This document shows, one piece after another, positions 19,264 through 30,517 of a stretch of 64,000 bases of DNA. This DNA comes from Clytia hemisphaerica. Lineage: Eukaryota; Cnidaria; Hydrozoa; Leptothecata; Clytiidae. The DNA lies in the NCBI GenBank assembly GCA_902728285.1, contig CACVBU010001170.1:1044646-1108645 (forward strand). The letters run 5' to 3'. The position numbers were made by a program, and so were the translations under genes. The notes beneath the pieces were generated by a model. That model had not been told where the DNA came from. It did not search any database and worked only from the letters and a program-made list of their open reading frames with translations. Numbering within the stretch: position 1 is the stretch's first letter; every line of letters begins with the position of its first letter.

Positions 19264-22200
19264 ATGCCTACAGAAGAACGAGGCAAAATTAACAGAGAAA
19301 AGAAAACACAAGAAGCAGCAAAAGGATGCAATTCAATCCAAAAACATTTTTCACCAAGACAAGGTAATTTTAAGTCAGACACTGTATATTGTTTTCCCTA
19401 ATCTCAGAGTTTTACCATTGTGAAGGAAGTGAACATTATTACATTATTGTTCCAAAAAGCTAAAACTAGACTCTGGCCAAATTAAATTATTTCTTGAGGA
19501 TGTTTTTCATAGGATAGGTCTTTTTAACTTCCAAAACCAAACGAAAAACAGAAATTGTTGTACTGTAGACTGGATTTCTCAAATGGAATTTCGTAAACTC
19601 GGGGTTTGATCCTTACTTTTTTAGGACTCCCCAACAGACAACAACAGACAACGATTCATCTACACCTGAGACAACAAATGAACCCGCAACAAACGAATCT
19701 GTAACAATGCACAAATTTGTAACGCCGCATGTACCTTTAGCATCAGAGGAAATCCCAACATCATCAGCAACCTTTGACGATGAAATGGAATCAGAGGACG
19801 AGGATGAACTTGTGATTGACTTCCAAGCAGATAAAACAAATACAGGTCCGATTACCACACCTGACATGGTCAAACAAGACAACAGATTATACGACGAGGG
19901 TAAATATGTCCGACAATACCCATGGGTATATTACAACCTTGAGAAATATGGCTACCTTTGTAAAGTATGCGAAGTTTTTTACGGAGATCAACCTTGCTCA
20001 TTAGGAAGAGGTCGGGGCGCATGGTCACACAATGCCGTCATGTTGAAAGACAACCCTAAACGAAGGTTTCAACGCCACGAGAAATCCAAGCCACACATTG
20101 ACGCTGTAGTCATGAAAAGCAGTACCAGAATCGAGGAAGCTTTTGGAAAAGCAGATAAGCAAATGCTCAAAGAAAAAGAAAATACAAATGAGCTTTACAT
20201 CACCAAACTCATTAAAATAATTCATTTTTTGGCGAGGAACAATTTGCCAGTAAAAGAACTTTATCCCAAAATGGTCAAATTTATGGCTGAAGAGATCGAA
20301 GAGCCAGTGACAAAACAGTATCTTGCGTCTGCTGCTCAAAATGCCACCTATGATTCGTCAGACAGCTGTGACTCTCTCTTAGTATCTTTGGACGCTTATT
20401 TAAAAAAGACTAATCTAAAACGTGTGGTTGCTGCAGCCGACATTGTTCTGTTTGCCGATGAAGCAACGTCCGTCACACGGAAAGAAATGATGGGAGTCTT
20501 CTTATCGTACTTTGACGAGAACTCCAAAAAGTTCAACCTTGATTTTATGTCCCTGGTATCTGTTCCATCCACAAAATCAGAAGTCTTGATAAACAAAATG
20601 AAAGTGATCCTTGAGGAGAATGGTGTAGATATCAAGAAAACCCGTTTTGTCTGCTTTGATGGAACTAATACGATGAGTGGAGAAAAATCAGGTGTTCAAC
20701 GAAGATACCGTAACGACGCGCCCTTTTCAATCTATGTAAACTGCAGATGTCATCGGTAAGGGTTTTCCTTATACATTTCCTTCTTTAAAATAAATTTGTC
20801 AATGAATTATCTTTGACCAATATGTTATACCGAGCTACGAAAAAATGAGAAAAAAAATTGAGACAGGGGTCTCTACCTTTAACACTTCTGTTAGAAATTG
20901 AGACAGGGGTCTCTCTTTTAATTCTTCTATTAGAAATTGAGACAGGGGTCTCTACCTTAACACTTCCATTAGAAAAATTGAGACAGAGGTCTCTAATTGA
21001 GACAGGTGTCTCTACCTTAAAACTTCCATTAGAAATTGAGACAGGGGTCTCTACTTTTAATACTTCTATTAGAAATTAGAAATTGAGACAGGGTTCTCTA
21101 ATTCAGACAGGGGTCTTTCCTTTTAATACTTCTATTAGAAATTGAGACAGGGGTCTCTACTTTTAGCACTTCTATTAGAAATTGAGACAGGGGTCCCTGC
21201 TTTAAATACTTTTTATCAAGAGCATTGAAATGAGGGATGAACAATTTTCCGAAATTCTTACTTTCGAATACCTATTTTTTATTGTTCAGACTGGCACTTT
21301 GTTTCAAGCATCTTGTGGCGAAATTCCCGTGGTTGACAGAGATAGATACATTGCTATTGGGACTCTGGAAGACCTTTCATTATAGCTCGTTGAATAGGGC
21401 AAAGCTTGCCGAAATTCAAAAGGCTTATGGCGTGAAAGCTTTAATGCTGGTTAAAGCTGCTACAACGAGATGGCTTTCTCACGGAGCAGCCTGCAAAAGA
21501 TGTAGGGAAAGGTACACGCAAATAGTGGAGGCTTTAGATGACATTGTGTCTACCAACAAAAACGCCGAGTGGATTGGTTACCGAGCATCACTGCTCAAAG
21601 AAAGGACAGTCCTTGAGATTACCTTTCTTGAGGATGTTTTGTCGGTAACCAACTCCCTCTGCCTGCTACTTCAAAGTGACAAGAAGGACTTTGGAGAAAT
21701 TTCAAGATCGGTTAAATCAACTGTTGATGTTCTAAATTTGATGAAATGCAACTACCATTCAAAACACTTCAAAAGTTTCCATGAGTCTGGCACCATCATT
21801 GGAAAGCTCCAGTCAATGGAAATGAGGAGCTCTGTGTCAGGTGGAACAAGGAAACAAGCAAAGATCGACCAGACGATTTGTATGAATGAGTTTCATTAGA
21901 AGGTGATCAAACCATTCATTGAAGCTTTGGTTGCTGAGATATCGAGTGCTTTTGATCTTTCTGATTTTCTAATTCTAAAAGCTTTTCTAAAGCTCGATCC
22001 TACCAGTTTACCGGAGATTGAAGATGAATCATTCAGTAGCTATGGGGAAAAGGAGCTAAAAGTATTGCAAGATTTTTATGGAAATGATGCCACAGATGAG
22101 TACAACGGCAGAACGGTTCGATGCGAGAGGCTATTATTTTGCCCGTTTGAAGCTTTAATGGTTGAGTTCAACTCATACAAAGCTTACATCGACACCCAGA

Positions 22201-22641
22201 AAAAGGAAGTTAGAATTCAGGCCAAAGCCAAAGAGAGGTCCTTGAACAGTAGACTTCTAATCATTCAGACCAACCGATATGCAACAAAAAAAATCTCAAA
22301 AAATCCAGGCAGAAATAGAAAACATCCAAAAGAAGATAGCAGATCCAATTTCGGTGGAGGATGTTTTGGGTGATGATGCAGTATGTATTGGCTTTCCAAA
22401 CGTTAGACGTCTGTTAGCCATTTACATACTAATTCCACACACGGAAGCTGTTGTTGAGCGTGGTTTCTCTAAAATGGGCCAGATTATGACCAAAAAGAGA
22501 TGTACACTCGACGATAGCAGCCTCGACATGTTGATGCGCATCTCTTATAGGAAAGAACCTTTAAGAGATGCTGAAATCAAAGAGATTACAGACATTTGGA
22601 AGTCTACAAAAGATAGACGTATCTTTTCAACTGAATTGTAA
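19264..22641 (+). pseudogene. hAT transposase (TTF-type finger, hAT dimerisation domain), broken
   Basis: Probable exons are 19264-19363, about 19625 (or 19648) to 20755, and 21290-22641. The first junction fits phase only with the acceptor at 19648, so that splice is unsure. Exon 2 carries a TTF-type zinc finger region (YLCKVCEVF ... RRFQRHEKSKPH) and two catalytic-core segments (IVLFADEATSVTRKE and FVCFDGTNTMSGEKSGVQ). The junction CG|A restores NCRCHRLAL. Exon 3 has TTRWLSHG and, at the end, the dimerisation motif TEAVVERGFSKMGQIMTKKRCTL. Lesions are an in-frame TAG at 21897-21899 and a +1 shift in an A8 run near 22281. The protein would cut and paste the element. The copy is dead but young. 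Confidence 0.88.
20858..21215. repeat. Minisatellite in the hAT intron
   Basis: Eight or nine units of about 38-43 bases each contain AATTGAGACAGGGGTCTCTA. The GAGACAGGGGTCTC core is an imperfect palindrome. The array fills most of the intron between the second and third catalytic exons of the transposase. Confidence 0.85.
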
Positions 22642-22964
22642 TTATTTTATAATCTATGTTTAAAAAAATTGACAGTATTTCACTGTTTTTCTTAAGAAAA
22701 CTTGTATTGTAGCTTTGTATTCTTAACATCTTTTCATTACTGCTAGGACATGTAAATGTCATCTTTCTAAGAACGTATTTATTCTAAAAATTCTATATTT
22801 CCGTATGCTTTTCCAGCGTTGTAGACGGTTTAGAAATCCAAAAATTTTCTGGCCCCCACCATGGGGGCGCTTCGGGTGACTCTAACCTACTAAGTGAACA
22901 GGTAAACATAAGTGCCCTTTCCTATCTTACCGGACGCTTCCCTTATTTTTTAAAATATGGCCTG

Positions 22965-23355
22965 AATGTTCAAACTTTATAAATAGCCTGATGTCATGAT
23001 TTTTAAAACAACAGAAAAAAGTCTTCATTTTTTCATCTTCATTTTTAAATTTTTCAAAAAGCTTTTATCCTTTAGATTATTCTCCTGGAAATAGCTTTCC
23101 AACGGTAACTTTCTAACATAGAATGAATGAATGGTCTATGAAAATAGGATGCTTTATAAAAAAGGTCACAAAAACTACAGACACCAGATGAAACTTAAAG
23201 TACTATCGTAATTCAATTTTGTTTCTTCTTGTAAACTTTATTTCCGATTAGAATTTTTAAATATTTTATGATATATTTTAGAAAATTACATTAAATTTTT
23301 ATATTATGTTCTTGGCTGTTTTAAAATAAATTTAAAGCTGTCTATTTTAGTAAAT
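22965..23355. other. AT-rich spacer
   Basis: Between the hAT right end and the next repeat element. I see no open frame with protein character and no repeat structure. Confidence 0.5.
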
Positions 23356-24743
23356 TTTACTCTTTACTGTCGAACGTGCTAACCGCACTGGGCTCAACTT
23401 CAGTGTTTTTCAATCATTCGTAGGCCCAATTGTAAACTTAATAGGCTAAGTCTGATAAAAAATAGAGGGTTCTAGAATTGTTTTGAGTGCAAAAACTAGT
23501 CATTAATAGTTCCCGTTAAATTTCAAATTATCATCATAAAATTTGAAAAACTAATGTTAAGACTAGACGTTAAGAAAAGAAAAAAAATTGCTAAGGAAAG
23601 TCACCGAAACTGGTTTAAAGTAAATTGTGGAGCAGGAAATGGTAATATCAAGTTTCTACATATTTCATCTTTTAAACCTACAAATTTTTACATAAATCCC
23701 TTTCTTTGAATTCAGACATCATATCACAACAATCCTGATTTAACCACGCCCTTAAAAAGGAAAATTTTCAAAAAATGAAAAAATCACCCCCAGATATTCA
23801 CCCAAGGAACAAGTGTGCCAAATTTCAACCAAATCCGATCATTTTTAAAGTCTCCAGCCTGCCCCAAAGTTTTAGCCTCGTTTTGGCGAAAACTCGCGAC
23901 CACGCCCTTAAAAATGAAAATTTTCAAAAAATGAAAAAAAAAAACCCAGATATTCACCCAAGGAACGAGTGTGCCAAATTTCAACCAAATCCGATCATTT
24001 TTGAAGTCTCCAGCCTGCCCCAAAGTTTTAGCCTCGTTTTGGCGAAAACTCGTGACCACGCCCTTAAAAATGAAAATTTTCAAAAAATGAAAAAAATACC
24101 CTCAGATATTCACCCAAGGAACAAGTGTGCCAAATTTCAACCAAATCCGATCATTTTTGAAGTCTCCAGCCTGCCCCAAAGTTTTAGCCTCGTTTTGGCG
24201 AAAACTCGCGACCATGCCCTTAAAAATGAAAATTTTCAAAAAATGAAAAAAACACCCCCAGATATTCACCCAAGGAACAAGTGTGCCAAATTTCAACCAA
24301 ATCCGATCATTTTTAAAGTCTCCAGCCTGCCCCAAAGTTTTAGCCTCGTTTTGGCGAAAACTCGCGACCACGCCCTTAAAAATGAAAATTTTCAAAAAAT
24401 GAAAAAAACACCCCCAGATATTCACCCAAGGAACAAGTGTGTGCCAAATTTCAACCAAATCCGATCATTTTTAAAGTCTCCAGCCTGCCCCAAAGTTTTA
24501 GCCTCGTTTTGGCGAAAACTCGCGACCACGCCCTTAAAAATGAAAATTTTCAAAAAATGAAAAAAACACCCCCAGATATTCACCCAAGGAACGAGTGTGC
24601 CAAATTTCAACCAAATCCGATCATTTTTGAAGTCTCCAGTCTGCCCCAAAGTTTTCGGACAGACATACATACATACACACACACAGACAGACATACACAC
24701 ACACATACATTGTCAGATTCTAGCTCAACTGAAGTTGAGAATA
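23356..24743 (+). mobile_element. Tandem-repeat DNA element, second copy
   Basis: It begins GTGCTAACCGCACTGGGCTC with CTCAACTTCAGT and ends CTCAACTGAAGTTGAG, giving a terminal inverted repeat of about 12 bases. The centre (23750-24660) has six units of about 156 bases containing AGATATTCACCCAAGGAAC, CCTGCCCCAAAGTTTTAGCC and GACCACGCCCTTAAAAATGA. A run of ACATACA/CAGACAGACA then precedes the right end. The frames that stay open through the array (for example 261 codons at 23775) repeat one peptide and are a side effect of unit length near a multiple of three. No transposase is present. Confidence 0.8.
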
Positions 24744-25412
24744 AACGTTATGCACAGTTTATGCAATCTAAACACTGCAGGTATAATTAATCTCAGTGTG
24801 CATTGATACATAAGGAATAAAATTATTGGAAAGACACCCTCAATCCTAATTTTCTTGAACCATGTTCGAACTAAAACAAACTATAAAGTGCGCAGTTTTA
24901 AGAAGAGCATAACAATGTTTTTTTTTTAAACATGGTTGAAAGATGGTAGAAAATGTTAAGGCTTGATGAAATTTTGAGAGATCATTCCTCGATTTTTAAA
25001 AGGCATATGGGGAATATTGTCTACATTTCCCAACTATATATGCATGTCACATAGAAATAGAGTCAAGATTTGAGAACTAATTCTGTCTGCATGGTGTTAT
25101 AACACTGTTAGACACTAAAATATTTCACTAGACCAAAGATAGACAATTTTCCAATATTTTCAATAAGTCATGATCAGTCTAAAGTGCATTCGCTTTAAAA
25201 GTGTGCTTTCTGTTTTGTTATCATATAGAAACCATCCCAAGGGAATTACTTCAATAACGCTTACTTGGCAAAAAAGTTTTTACTTAAAGCGAATGAATTT
25301 TAGGTCACATAGAATCCTATGTGGCATATTGTTAGAATGGAAATCGTCTTTATAAATGGGATACATTATTCAAACATTAAAAATAAATCATACCAGCAAA
25401 CACCAACAAAAA
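24744..25412. other. Non-coding flank 3' of ORC4
   Basis: AT-rich sequence between the repeat element and the ORC4 stop codon. On the minus strand it should hold the ORC4 3' UTR (TTTATT words just below 25400). I see nothing else. Confidence 0.4.
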
Positions 25413-28400
25413 TCAGTACACAAACATGCTATCAGCCCATTGTCGAAGTTCAGTTGGACATTCAGGATATCTGTAGACAATCTCTTTAATTTGGGAAGGT
25501 TCAAGTAAAAGTGTCATTGCTTTGAACTCCTTTGATGTTGAATTGATGGATAATGTTTCCGTACTTTTTAAGAGTTCCAATGAAATCAAATGTTCATAAG
25601 CTTTATAAGCAACTGCTTTGTTGAAATTTTGCATACCGGATAATCTACGTTTCAAAAAGTTTTCATACTCTAGAAAGGAAAGAGGGAAGAAATCATTTTC
25701 AAATTCACTGAGTGTACAACTTCTATGTGCACAACTTCTATGTTGAATGAAGCAGATGAGACCTGACAGCAATATATCATTAAGTCGAACTATTCAAGGA
25801 TGACAGAAAGTTACTTACCATTATACACCATTTCGTAATTGAAAGGTTGTCCTTCTCTTCGGTTAAAGACGTGCTTTGCTGCTACCAATAAACTTAACTC
25901 AAGAGTTGAAAGTCCTATAAAGTTTTAAATGAAAACCTGATAGAAGTTTCATACTTTTTGTACCCATTTTTATTTTCGCAATTGATTTGCAGTGATTGTA
26001 TTTTCACGCTAACTGTACCCTCTAAGGGACCCAGAAAGGGCCAAATTTCGACTCTGTGTGGGACTATGATAGCTGAAAAAATAGATCTTAATGGGACTCC
26101 AAGATGTGAAAATGAATGACTAAAAAGAAATTATCAATTCTTTATATACAAGTTCCGGTACAACTGCTGCAAAATATCAATTCATACCATTTAACAAAGC
26201 TGTTTTGCTATCGATGTGAAGTGATGTATATGCTTCCACAAAGTCTGTGTTTGATATGAAGGGCTTTTTGTTTGAGATTCCATACACAACAGGTGTCTAA
26301 AAATTAGGTTTAAATAAGTTTAAATAGGGAATACAAAATATTTTTGGACAGTTAAACTGTTCGCAATAAATTTCTAAAGTTCTACTGTATTTTGAGAAGG
26401 AGAAGTAAATGTTACAGAGGTCTCAATTGGAAACAAAGTTTTACAATCTAATTTGACAAACTTTGTTATAAGAAAGTAAGCTTGCAACTTCCCTTCTTGC
26501 GAGTTAAAAGTGTAACCGGTACATATAAATAAATTGAAAGAAAAGTATGAGGTGTCCTTACCAAGAGACGTATGAGACTTTGAAAGTCCTTTTGTAGATT
26601 ATACTGTTTCAAAAGTATTTCACAACATACTGAACCTTCAGAAAGATTTTCCTAAAAATAAAGTAGAGTATTTCTCGCTTTTTTAGTCCATCTATCAAAG
26701 GTGCTTCAAAATTAGTATTGCTACACTCTCAAATAAGTATATGTGATCACATGATAACGAGTGCAATGCGAGAATAATTGCATTGGTATCTTTTTTGTTA
26801 TTAATTTTCCAAATCCAAAAGGACGAGGAAAATTCGAAACAAAAAGAATTACGAGTGCAGTAGACCTTATCAGAGTTTTTGATTTTTCTAAAAAAGCGAT
26901 GCATTGTGGGATTGTTTCCAGTGTATTACAATAGAATTCCCTCGAGGAATTCCTAAGAGATTTCTATTGTAATACACTCGAAACAATCCCACAATACATC
27001 GCTTTTTTAGAAAAATCAAAAACTCCGATAAGGTCTATTTTCGAATTGTACGAGTTATTATCTAGGTGATTACGAGCTGATCGCACAATGGGTCTATCTA
27101 AGTACTTTTTCCCTGTTAGGAAAGTAAATTACACTGAAAGTTTTATACGTTTCTCTTCTCTCTATGTTTTTTATTTTATTGTTGTTTATAGATTTTCTTT
27201 CTCACAAAAAATGAATTTGCAAATGCAATTAAAACGTTCCATGAAAAAAACGTAAGAAAAAACATTAAAATCAATTTTGTAAACATTGGGTGCTGCATTG
27301 AAAAGTGTGATTAACAATTAATTGCTCTCTACAGGATGCAATTAACGATTAATTACACTCTCTTTGAAGAAGGTGCTTCAAAATTAGTATTACTAGATTC
27401 TCATATAACAAGCTTAAGTGATTGTATTTGCATTTGCAAAACACAATGATGACTTACATCTAAATTACGATTCCATCTGTCCCTGAACTTTTTACATGAA
27501 AAATCTTCTGATAGTTTTAGAAAGGAGCTAAAAGAAAAGATAATGGTAGAAGATCAGTAAAGAAGTAACCCACATGCCATTTTAACCCACAACACTTTAC
27601 CTGTAAAAAGCTCGTGTAAAATCATACCTAGTTACCCACAAACTTTAATAATTTATTCATCGGAAAGCTTAACAATCAGGCTCTCTTTCTAAAGTTATTC
27701 GAAAAATGTCGTGGATTAAATAAGAAAGTCAAAAAAATGTCACAAAACCACCCTTAATTTTTCAGTTTTTAGTTGCATGGAACTTAAAAACACTTTTTAA
27801 TGATTTCAAATTAAATGAAATTTAATGGGTTGTTATACCTTACAATGTCTACATATTCTTCAAAACTATAAGATGGAAATGTCAATATAGCTCTGTGTGA
27901 ATATCTTGATTTCACTCGTTTTTTCCAACAACTCAACCACATCAAGTCTACAAGTCAGGCCAATGACACATAATGGGTTTTGTTTACTTTGGGCAATGTC
28001 AAACAAGTTGTAAAGTAACGATTGGTTTTTATGGTAGGCAAACAAATCAAATTCATCTAATACCAAAATAACTGACTTTGATTGTCCATTATCTGAAATT
28101 CAAGGAAGAGAAATACAAAAGTGAAAATATCTTTAATTGGACACTGCTCTTGTCAAATTTTGAAGAATAGTTAAACATGGATTATACACTGGGCTCAACT
28201 ATTATTCCAACTATTTGAGGGCCCAATTGTGATTTTTAAAAAATGAAAAAAACTCCCCAGGTTTTCACCAAAAAAACAGGTGTACCAAAAATTTCAGCCC
28301 AACCTATCTATTTTTGAAGCATTTTATAGGTCGCCCAAAGTTCAGCCTTGTTTTGGCAAAAAAATTGACCCCCACCCCCATACACGAAAAATCAAATTTT

Positions 28401-30474
28401 TCAAAAATTGAAAAAAAAAAAACACCCAAGTGTGCCTAATTGGGCCAACAGTCTCCAGGTTGCCCCAAAGCATTTTGGGCATACACACAGATAAAGACAG
28501 ACAGACATCCCCAGGTTCAACTGAAGTTGAGATATACAATAAAAGCAGACAAAGTGTCTTTGGTTTCTTTTGGACAATACCTTGCGTTTCTAAACTTAGC
28601 TGATATAGTTCCACTCAGACATAATGAATGGCCTTTTAAGAAGAAGAAATCATAAGCCTTACCATTTTTAAGTGCATCTAATATGAAGGCCAAATTATCA
28701 GCAAAAGATCCCTGGAGAGAAAAGAAATGAAAACAATCGATCACTACAACAAATGAATGGGAATTAACTGATAAAAAAAAAGTCAAGAGTCACTCAGTGA
28801 CAGTACTTACAAAGACTCTATCCCCAATAACATTTTCTAGTTCTAATTGTCTTGCTAGGTCTTGAAGAGCTGATCGATCATCAGTGTGTATCAAACCTGA
28901 AAAATAATTTATTGATGTAGGAAATTAACAATAGGATTAAGAATAGTTTAAAATTGTTGAAATAAACGTAAACATATAACATATGTTTTTTTATTATTCA
29001 AATTGTTTTTAGTTCCTTTACCTAAAGATATTATGTTTATAGTAAAGATAGGAGGACCACCCCTATGCTAATAAAGTTTCTTTTACTTTTGTTTAAACAT
29101 ACTGTGTATGCAAACTATGTCGTTTAACTTTTTATCATCATAATAAGGAAAGATACTCACCACTTAAGTAAACATAGAAATAATCACTGCCATGGTTGTT
29201 GTAAACATCCAATAAACACTTTTGAAAGCAACTAAAAATTAGAAAAAACTTATTTAACCTCAGTAGTTTAAGACAAGTCATTTACTTTTCATATTTTACT
29301 TTTCTGTTAAAAAAGAACACGAATTTAAACTATAAAAAATCGAATTATAATAAGTGCATTCATTTCCACCGTTCAACACATGAATTTGAATTATGAAATA
29401 AATTTCATTAATGGACAAACCAAACTAAACTTTTATTATTTTTAGTAATGGCAATTTCGTAACTACCATCTGTTAATTTCATCAACTTAAAAGGTGGGTA
29501 GCGCCAAATGCTTACTTTAGATTTTCCGCTTCCTCTAGGTCCAATAACGAGAACAGAATTGCTTTCACCACATTCAACACATTGGTTTATCACAGTTTCA
29601 AGTTGCCTAAAATTATCAAAGTAATCACAAATTTATGTTGGCAAGTGCTGAAATGAAAATTATATTTGAGCTACCAAAATAAGCTTATCTTCTTTGCTTT
29701 AAAATGCTTGAAAAGCTTGTTATATGAACAAAATTTTTTGTTGTTGACAAAATGTCAAAGGAATTGAAAGGATTCAAAGAGAAAAACCAGACTGTCACTG
29801 AGTACTAAAGGGTGTCCCAAAAAAAGTCCTGTGTCAGACCATTTCTATAAATAGAAAAAAAAATTGTTCGTGTATCACAAAATCTAAATAGTATCTTTTT
29901 ATTATCATGTTGTATTGTCAATTGAAGTTTATAGGTTTTTGTTTTATTGATGTATTATTGTGATTAAAAAAAAATTACCATTGCATTTGAAAAAGAAACT
30001 TTTAACGTATTCCTATTTGAATTAAGGCATTTCTATTGATTGACACAAAAAGACAGCATATTATTATAAAAGATGTGCACATAGAAAGGTGTCATTGGTG
30101 CTTTTTTTAGCTCTTTCTTTAAGCAATTGAAATAGCAATAATAGAAATTGAAGATAAAAACATAGAAAGGTGTTTATCCCATAGAAGAAAAAAAATTTCT
30201 ACTTATTGCAGTGGTCTGACAAGGACTTTTTTGGGGACACCCTGTATAGTAATCTTTTCAAAATTAGAAATAAGGAAATGGAAATTAATATTTACCTCAA
30301 TTGATTGTCATAAATACCAGGAATGTAAAAGCCACTGTTGACTTTGAACAAGTGTTCTTTCAGTGTATTTTTAGCTTCATATGGACATGTAAGATAACTG
30401 TCACAACATGGGACATCTACATCATCCAAATTTTCTTTCAGAGATTTCTTGATTGCTTTCTTCTTTGTTGGCAT
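25413..30474 (-). CDS. ORC4: Origin recognition complex subunit 4 (11 exons, one frameshift)
   Basis: An AAA+ subunit of the complex that marks replication origins and loads MCM in the nucleus. Exons in order: 30474-30296, 29606-29516, 29218-29161, 28896-28811, 28711-28663, 28092-27839, 27527-27458, 26651-26562, 26296-26188, 25914-25819, 25669-25413. They total about 445 residues, close to animal ORC4 (about 436). Walker A is GPRGSGKS (about 82-89) and Walker B is LVLDEFD (about 164-170). [18 protein letters not shown] and the C-terminal winged-helix region ending [11 protein letters not shown] match the family. All splice phases agree if one extra base in the six-T run at 27919-27924 is discounted; as written, the frame shifts after ELLEK and stops early. 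The exon 3 acceptor is the least certain. The ATG at 30474 is the first in frame. Confidence 0.93.
26862..27036. repeat. Long near-perfect foldback in ORC4 intron 7
   Basis: Arms of 73 bases (26862-26934 and 26964-27036) are inverted copies with only a few mismatches, separated by a 29-base loop that itself contains GGAATTCC. In RNA this would form a strong hairpin. The flank at 26697 (GGTGCTTCAAAATTAGTATT) recurs at 27369, so the foldback may be the core of a duplicated MITE. Confidence 0.88.
28185..28530 (+). mobile_element. Decayed third copy of the tandem-repeat DNA element in ORC4 intron 5
   Basis: It has the left terminus ACTGGGCTCAACTAT, internal AAAAAATGAAAAAAACTCCC and CCAGGTTGCCCCAAAG words, a CAGACAGACA run, and the right terminus TTCAACTGAAGTTGAGA. 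There are only about two diverged units. It lies wholly between exon 6 (28092) and exon 5 (28663). Confidence 0.7.
29808..30244. mobile_element. Mariner-like MITE in ORC4 intron 1 (437 bp)
   Basis: The left end AAGGGTGTCCCAAAAAAAGT and the right end (complement CAGGGTGTCCCCAAAAAAGT) form inverted repeats of about 35 bases that continue into GTCAGACCA. TA flanks both ends. GGGTGTCCC ends are common in mariner-type elements. There is no ORF. Confidence 0.82.
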
Positions 30475-30517
30475 GTTTACTACTATTTCTAAAAAGAAAT
30501 GTAGTCCTTTGGCATAA
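30475..30517 (-). promoter_or_regulatory. 43-bp junction between two same-strand genes, with a 3' splice-site-like sequence
   Basis: Read on the minus strand, the stop of the upstream gene (30518-30520) is followed by a short leader, then CATTTCTTTTTAG at about 30489, then 14 bases and the ORC4 ATG. A pyrimidine run plus TTTTTAG is a good 3' splice site. With no room for an ordinary promoter, it may accept a spliced leader in trans or an upstream 5' UTR exon in cis. Confidence 0.5.

Larger units (their letters stand above)
18957..22964 (+). mobile_element. hAT DNA transposon (about 4.0 kb), inactive copy
   Basis: The termini are imperfect inverted repeats that begin CAGGCCATTTTTTAG and end with the complement (TAAAATATGGCCTG). 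Each is followed inward by a GAAGCGTCCGG motif and an AAAGTGCCC/AAGGGCAC motif. CAGG ends fit hAT. I could not find a matching 8-bp duplication (TCAGCAAT against AATGTTCA). The element encodes one transposase broken by a stop and a frameshift. Confidence 0.75.

Noticed and set aside
23775-24790. Several 100-260-codon ORFs on both strands
   Set aside because: They repeat one ~52-residue peptide because the ~156-bp unit is a multiple of three. This is tandem repeat DNA, not a gene.
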